This document shows positions 61,201 through 64,000 of a stretch of 64,000 bases of DNA, one piece after another; position 1 is the first letter of the stretch; each line of letters starts with the position of its first letter. Location of the stretch: assembly GCF_004331735.1 (NCBI RefSeq), contig NZ_SJSO01000002.1, forward strand, positions 186,001 to 250,000, given 5' to 3'. Position numbers and translations under genes: made by a program. This DNA comes from Pedobacter psychrodurus. Its GTDB lineage: Bacteria; Bacteroidota; Bacteroidia; Sphingobacteriales; Sphingobacteriaceae. The notes under the pieces were generated by a model that was given only the letters and a program-made list of their open reading frames with translations, searched no databases and was not told the DNA's origin.

Positions 61201-61646
61201 TTCTTGTTTTTTCTCAGTTTGTAACGATGCTCGATCTCATTAAAAAGCAATTGGAAAACCGGGGCATCAAATACGAATACCTTACCGGGCAAACCCGTAA
61301 AAGAGCCGAAGTGGTTACCTCTTTTCAACAAAATACTGATATTCCAGTTTTCCTGATCAGTTTAAAAGCCGGTGGGACAGGATTGAACCTAACCGAAGCC
61401 GATTATGTTTACCTGGTAGACCCTTGGTGGAACCCTGCGGTAGAAAACCAGGCAATAGATAGGGCGTATCGGATTGGCCAGCATAAAAATGTAATGGCCG
61501 TGCGTTTAATCTGCCCCGATACCATTGAAGAAAAAATTATGAAGCTTCAGGCCACGAAAAAGGATCTGGTTAAGGATCTGATCCAGACAGATGGAAGTTT
61601 GTTTAAAAATCTCACTAAGAAAGAATTGTTGGGGTTGTTGAGTTAA
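58260..61646 (+). CDS. SNF2-family DEAD/DEAH-box helicase
   Basis: A 1128-residue SNF2 helicase-like ATPase. Near the N-terminus a SWIM-type zinc motif is visible (VKLSCRCATPKHKLCEHQAR; C-x-C...C-x-H). The motor domain begins near residue 670 with LRHYQKDGLNWLNFLDDF and Walker A DDMGLGKTIQVL, a DESQ version of the DEAH box in YIFLDESQLIKNPDS, SAT-like MTGTPIENN, and the C-terminal lobe with VFSQFVTMLDLIKKQLEN, LISLKAGGTGLNL and NQAIDRAYRIGQ. It probably remodels or translocates along double-stranded DNA. It is a single-gene unit; this type is common in Bacteroidota and not defence-specific. Confidence 0.9.
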   Translation: MSEQTTAHLVSEQNPYDYILKDFNLKNLSQIVILKHLSGLFHTDVKGFYQLFPEQIEIDFASFSDEASGLPFPIVQVQQNENSVKLSCRCATPKHKLCEHQARVLYNILQRQDLLIFFNSNLRKQKLAKIAIDYGLEKEENLDLLFNLKYENSQLDIRPKMEALQPFNKEAQQNLQELLLPGTKPKTKLQAKNDRGKMILVFGQHRYYNNLTVELFEAETTKNGKVKNPIKGINPSDLLFKTNDNDQVKFYSGITTFQQNYNSDQSEAEVEALKAIVKNPQQISFYLQDSKQSGAIQASTITAVDVHLLEVDLRLSVNQRDDYYEITGRLIIEGKSYELDNLVLVHQYFVKLKDQLYLIGRLDFLRVIGFFKKQSNRLILHKTKYHEFQKVILVPLEGSIHVDYSYLKPATKSQIEEKGFDLENEQLIYLSESEEYILLTPVMRYGNLEIPVLSKKQIQAQDKLGNLFTLHRDENAELQFIGNVLKQHPYFYDQETNDSFYLHRKRFLEEAWFLEAFEVWRNKGIHILGFNQLKNNKLSEFQAKINIEVLSGTDWFETKVKVKFGKQQVALKHLHKSIRNKSKFVTLDDGTQGILPHEWIEKFAAYFSAGEVTEDAILTPKIKFASLNELYEDALLDGDVKNELKLYKQKFEGTDSIQEVEVPKGLTATLRHYQKDGLNWLNFLDDFNFGSCLADDMGLGKTIQVLAFILSQREKVKHNTNLVVVPASLIFNWKAEVEKFAPSIKVKTIYAGERTKTTDTFDDYEIILTSYGTLLSDIRFLKDYRFNYIFLDESQLIKNPDSQRYKAVRMLQSRNKVTMTGTPIENNTFDLYGQLSFACPGLFGSKQQFADLYSTPIDQFKDSRRAEELQKKIRPFILRRTKEQVAKELPDKTEIVLYCEMGAEQREVYEANKKEIQDFILGKQEDELPKSSMHVLKSITTLRQICNSAALLADGKSYLQASSKIDVLMEQIESKAGKHKILVFSQFVTMLDLIKKQLENRGIKYEYLTGQTRKRAEVVTSFQQNTDIPVFLISLKAGGTGLNLTEADYVYLVDPWWNPAVENQAIDRAYRIGQHKNVMAVRLICPDTIEEKIMKLQATKKDLVKDLIQTDGSLFKNLTKKELLGLLS

Positions 61647-61717
61647 ATTCATCCATGTTGTCATCCTGAGCCTGTCGAAGGACAATGCTGATGAATCTAG
61701 TTTTGGTTCGTGGAGAC

Positions 61718-61805
61718 GTCGTCATTCCCACGCAGGTGGGAATCTTAAAGCTTATGGCATTACGCTTCCCAATCAACCCGATAGCTATAGGGTTGGGAAT
61801 GACGA
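61718..61805. repeat. Dispersed palindromic repeat, family A, copy 2
   Basis: An 88-bp element matching 6002-6074: GTCGTCATTCCCACGCAGGT, GGGAATCTTAAAGC and GGGAATGACGA are shared. The second hairpin is enlarged (CCCGATAGCTATAGGG between the arms). It lies in the gap between the helicase gene and the converging dehydrogenase gene, preceded by a TCCTGAGCCTGTCGAAGGA segment, another common dispersed sequence. Confidence 0.75.
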
Positions 61806-61842
61806 TGCGACTTACAAATGCAACGCACAATAAGTCAATCAT

Positions 61843-62664
61843 CTAAATCCCTTCTTCAAACGCATAATCCAAAAACGCAGGTACATTAACACTCTCTACA
61901 ATTTTCCAATTTTTCTTTTCCGCAATAAAATCAGGTGCTGCAAGTCCTGTGGCTTTAGCCGCGTTGATATAAAAATCCATTTTTGCAGGATGGTTTGGCG
62001 AGCAGGCATTGTACGTTTTGCCGAATGCCTGTTTTTCTAAAAGTTTAACCGCAATGCCAACAGCATCTGTTTGATGGATCAAGTTTACAGGAGCCAAGCC
62101 ATTCGGTACATTACTTTTTCCCGCAAAGAATCTCCCTGGGTTACGGTCAGGGCCAATTAAGCCTGCAAAGCGAATCACTGTGCAGTTTTCGGGAAATAGT
62201 TCCTTAAATAGAATTTCTGCAGCTAAAACAACTCTTCCTGAATCAGTATCGGGATTGGTTTCGCTGGTTTCATTTACTGTTTTATTTTCATCAGCGTAAA
62301 CACTGGTCGAACTGATGAGTACCACATGTTTTGATCTATCTTTAGCAGTTTCTAAAATTGAATTGATCTTTTGGGGATAATCTTGTAGCTCAACAGAATT
62401 ACGCTTTGGCGGAATGCAGATAAATAAAGCATCGACCTCAAAAAATGCCGGATCTGCCACAACCGATTCTATCGTAAAATTGACTAAAAACGGCTGTATT
62501 TTTTCTGCATGAAGTATTGCTAACTTTTCCTCACTTGTGGTTGAGCCCTTAACGGTATAATTTAACGCGATGAGTTTTTTGGCCAAGGCTAGCCCGAACC
62601 AGCCACAACCTAAAATTGATATGGTTTTAATGCTGTTTTTATATGTTGTATTATCTTGAATCAT
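61843..62664 (-). CDS. NAD(P)-binding SDR-family epimerase-like protein (YeeZ type)
   Basis: A 273-residue extended-type SDR protein. The nucleotide-binding motif GCGWFGLALAKKLIALNYTV (G-x-G-x-x-G) is near residues 19-38, ALFICIPPKRN follows, and VVLISSTSVYADENKTVNET contains the catalytic-type Ser/Tyr pair of the YeeZ-like group. RFAGLIGPDRNPGRFFAG and LIHQTDAVGIAVKLLEKQAF complete the typical pattern. The substrate is unknown. It lies 46 bases downstream of another NAD-binding gene on the same strand. Confidence 0.82.
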   Translation of the reverse strand: MIQDNTTYKNSIKTISILGCGWFGLALAKKLIALNYTVKGSTTSEEKLAILHAEKIQPFLVNFTIESVVADPAFFEVDALFICIPPKRNSVELQDYPQKINSILETAKDRSKHVVLISSTSVYADENKTVNETSETNPDTDSGRVVLAAEILFKELFPENCTVIRFAGLIGPDRNPGRFFAGKSNVPNGLAPVNLIHQTDAVGIAVKLLEKQAFGKTYNACSPNHPAKMDFYINAAKATGLAAPDFIAEKKNWKIVESVNVPAFLDYAFEEGI

Positions 62665-62710
62665 TTGCGCTAAGATAAATAGTTGGCTTTATAATTTGCA
62701 CTGATTCTTG

Positions 62711-63643
62711 TCAATTCTGCTTTTTATACATTGTTTTCGAAAGCTTTAAAATGCCGTCATAATAAGCTGTAGGCTTAAAGTTAAATGCCTTTTCAAATTT
62801 TGTAGAATCGAAATGGTAATCATGATCGTACTGGTAGTACATTTCTACAGTGCCGGCAACTACCTTTTTAAATAAACCTACTAAGCGTAACATCAGTTTA
62901 TTAATGATAGAATATTGAGGTTTGGTTTCATAAATCTTTGCTGCCATTTCTATAAAAGCCTTACCTTTTAAAGGTGCTGCAGTTGGCAGGTGCCATATCT
63001 GGTTACCAGAATCGTGTGTTTGCCCTAACAGAAATAAAGCTTTCCCGGCATCTTCAATATAAGTGAAGCTGTGTAGTGTATTTGGGTTCCCTATCCATTG
63101 AGCTTTATTTTTCTTCGCGAATTTATCCAGTACCATCATATCGAAGAAGCTGTTCATCGAATCTGCTCCGTAAAAATCTGCAGCACGGGCAATGGTTACA
63201 TTTATGTTGCCAGCTTTGCCCTCGTTCATTAATTGTTCGGCTACTTTTGCCCTTACTTCTCCTTTTAAGCTGCATGGATGGTAAGGTGTATCTTCTGTCA
63301 TTGGACCATTTACCAAACCATACATATAAACATTATCGAAAAATATCAGCCTAGCGCCAGTCCGTTTAGTTAAGTTAATTACATTTTGAATAATAACGGG
63401 CCACTGTTGCTGCCATATTTCGGCGTCGTAAACCAAGCCAGCGCAAAGGTATATTACTTTCGAACCTTCGGCTGCAACATAGAGCTCAGCTTCATTTAAT
63501 AAATCGGCCTTAATCCAGCTTACATTTGGGTTGTTTATAGAAATCGGTTTTCGGCTAACCAATCTAATGGTTTTGTTAGCATTGGTTAATTCTCTGGTCA
63601 GTGCGTTTGCTGTTGGTCCGCCGGCGCCAAGTATAGTGTGCAT
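62711..63643 (-). CDS. NAD-dependent epimerase/dehydratase family protein
   Basis: A 310-residue extended SDR. The N-terminal motif ILGAGGPTANALTRELTNAN (a G-x-G-G-x-x variant), the VIYLCAGLVYDAEIWQQQWP segment, IFFDNVYMYGLVNGPMTEDT with YMYG in the catalytic Tyr region and no clear Lys spacing, and FTYIEDAGKALFLLGQTH indicate an epimerase-like protein whose catalytic residues may be altered. It is the first gene of the pair with the YeeZ-type gene and follows the Crp-like regulator with a 75-base gap. Confidence 0.82.
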   Translation of the reverse strand: MHTILGAGGPTANALTRELTNANKTIRLVSRKPISINNPNVSWIKADLLNEAELYVAAEGSKVIYLCAGLVYDAEIWQQQWPVIIQNVINLTKRTGARLIFFDNVYMYGLVNGPMTEDTPYHPCSLKGEVRAKVAEQLMNEGKAGNINVTIARAADFYGADSMNSFFDMMVLDKFAKKNKAQWIGNPNTLHSFTYIEDAGKALFLLGQTHDSGNQIWHLPTAAPLKGKAFIEMAAKIYETKPQYSIINKLMLRLVGLFKKVVAGTVEMYYQYDHDYHFDSTKFEKAFNFKPTAYYDGILKLSKTMYKKQN

Positions 63644-63718
63644 ATCTTCGTTTTTTGATTAGTTCAAAGTTATGCGGTATGGAACCATGGAAACGTTAAC
63701 AAAAGATAAGGATTAAAT

Positions 63719-64000
63719 TTAATCCTTTAAAATGAGTGTGCGTTTTCGGATGCGGGAGAGTGAAACTGGTGTAATGCCTAAAAAATTGGCAATAAAGTGT
63801 TGTGGAACACGTTGAAAAATATCTTTTGCAGTTTTTTCAAGCGTGGTGTAACGCTCTTCAGGGCTTTGGGTAACAAAGGCAGTAACCCGGTCTTCATAAC
63901 AACAGATGTAATATTCTGCCACCAGCCGGCCAAACCGCTCCATTTTCAGCGCCAGCATGGGATGGTTTAACATTTTCTGAAGATCGGCGTAAGCAATGAG
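63719..64000 (-). CDS. Crp/Fnr-family transcriptional regulator, C-terminal part
   Basis: The C-terminal 93 codons of a longer gene that continues beyond the window; the frame stays open upstream to base 64000 (L-I-A-Y-A-D-L-Q-K). Residues RFGRLVAEYYICCYEDRVTA and FVTQSPEERYTTLEKTAKDI, then FQRVPQHFIANFLGITPVSL, SRIRKR are the linker helix and the winged helix-turn-helix of the Crp/Fnr group typical of Bacteroidota (the VPQHFIANFLGITPVSLSR recognition helix). The effector-binding cyclic-nucleotide domain lies outside. Its target may include the adjacent epimerase gene, which is only inferred from proximity. Confidence 0.88.
   Translation of the reverse strand, partial: LIAYADLQKMLNHPMLALKMERFGRLVAEYYICCYEDRVTAFVTQSPEERYTTLEKTAKDIFQRVPQHFIANFLGITPVSLSRIRKRTLILKD

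Noticed and set aside
58260..61646. SNF2 helicase as part of a defence system (for example DISARM-like)
   Set aside because: No methyltransferase, phospholipase, nuclease or other defence partner lies beside it; this SWIM-containing SNF2 type is a common stand-alone gene in Bacteroidota.

Overview
The window looks like chromosome from a Bacteroidota bacterium of the Sphingobacteriaceae, most like Pedobacter. The evidence is an AT-rich sequence, promoters of the TTTG-N19-TAnnTTTG type, very few Shine-Dalgarno sequences, many small lipoproteins, a TonB-dependent receptor, DUF4199, DHCW-cupin and YihY-type proteins, and a rhamnose pathway of the RhaI/RhaEW kind. No phage, plasmid, CRISPR array or insertion sequence was found.

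Layout. 1-5.8 kb: small envelope and regulatory genes (outer-membrane barrel, YihY, META lipoprotein, acetyltransferase, cupin, membrane-anchored LuxR-type regulator). 6.2-7.9 kb: an alkylation-repair operon in which the three parts of an Ada/AlkB system are three separate genes. 8-13.8 kb: MepB-like protein, small conserved proteins, SSB, a TonB receptor and a PQQ-type sugar dehydrogenase. 13.8-17.1 kb: an accessory stretch of small unrelated genes, all on the minus strand, separated by related imperfect palindromes that resemble integron attC sites. 17.3-19.9 kb: two adjacent ankyrin-repeat genes. 20.5-31.8 kb: monomeric isocitrate dehydrogenase, dnaX (with an A10 slippery run), an AraC regulator, the rpsF-rpsR-rplI ribosomal operon, a short-chain dehydrogenase and a DUF1080 lipoprotein. 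32-40.2 kb: monofunctional transglycosylase, an AsmA-like protein and a TldD/TldE pair. 40.3-43.6 kb: a three-gene Fe-S redox operon and two tandem tRNA-Phe genes. 43.6-50.2 kb: assorted metabolic and hypothetical genes. 50.6-57.9 kb: a complete L-rhamnose catabolic operon (transport, isomerase, kinase, aldolase/lactaldehyde dehydrogenase fusion, GntR regulator). 58.3-64 kb: a SNF2 helicase, two NAD-binding epimerase-like proteins and a Crp/Fnr regulator cut by the window end.

Intergenic space is rich in dispersed repeats that are themselves palindromic. The most striking family has four copies of up to about 228 bp (20.1, 22.9, 36.7 and 37.0 kb). Their stems are kept by compensatory substitutions, so the copies appear to be selected as folded nucleic acid. 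At least four further hairpin families (6.0/61.7 kb, 17.2/58.0 kb, 50.2/57.9 kb and three copies at 53.9 kb) are present, two of them also showing paired changes. The best candidates for something undescribed are this structured repeat family, the cassette-like array at 14.2-16.5 kb, and the dnaX slippage site.

Functional calls rest on reading of motifs and family resemblance only; no search was run.
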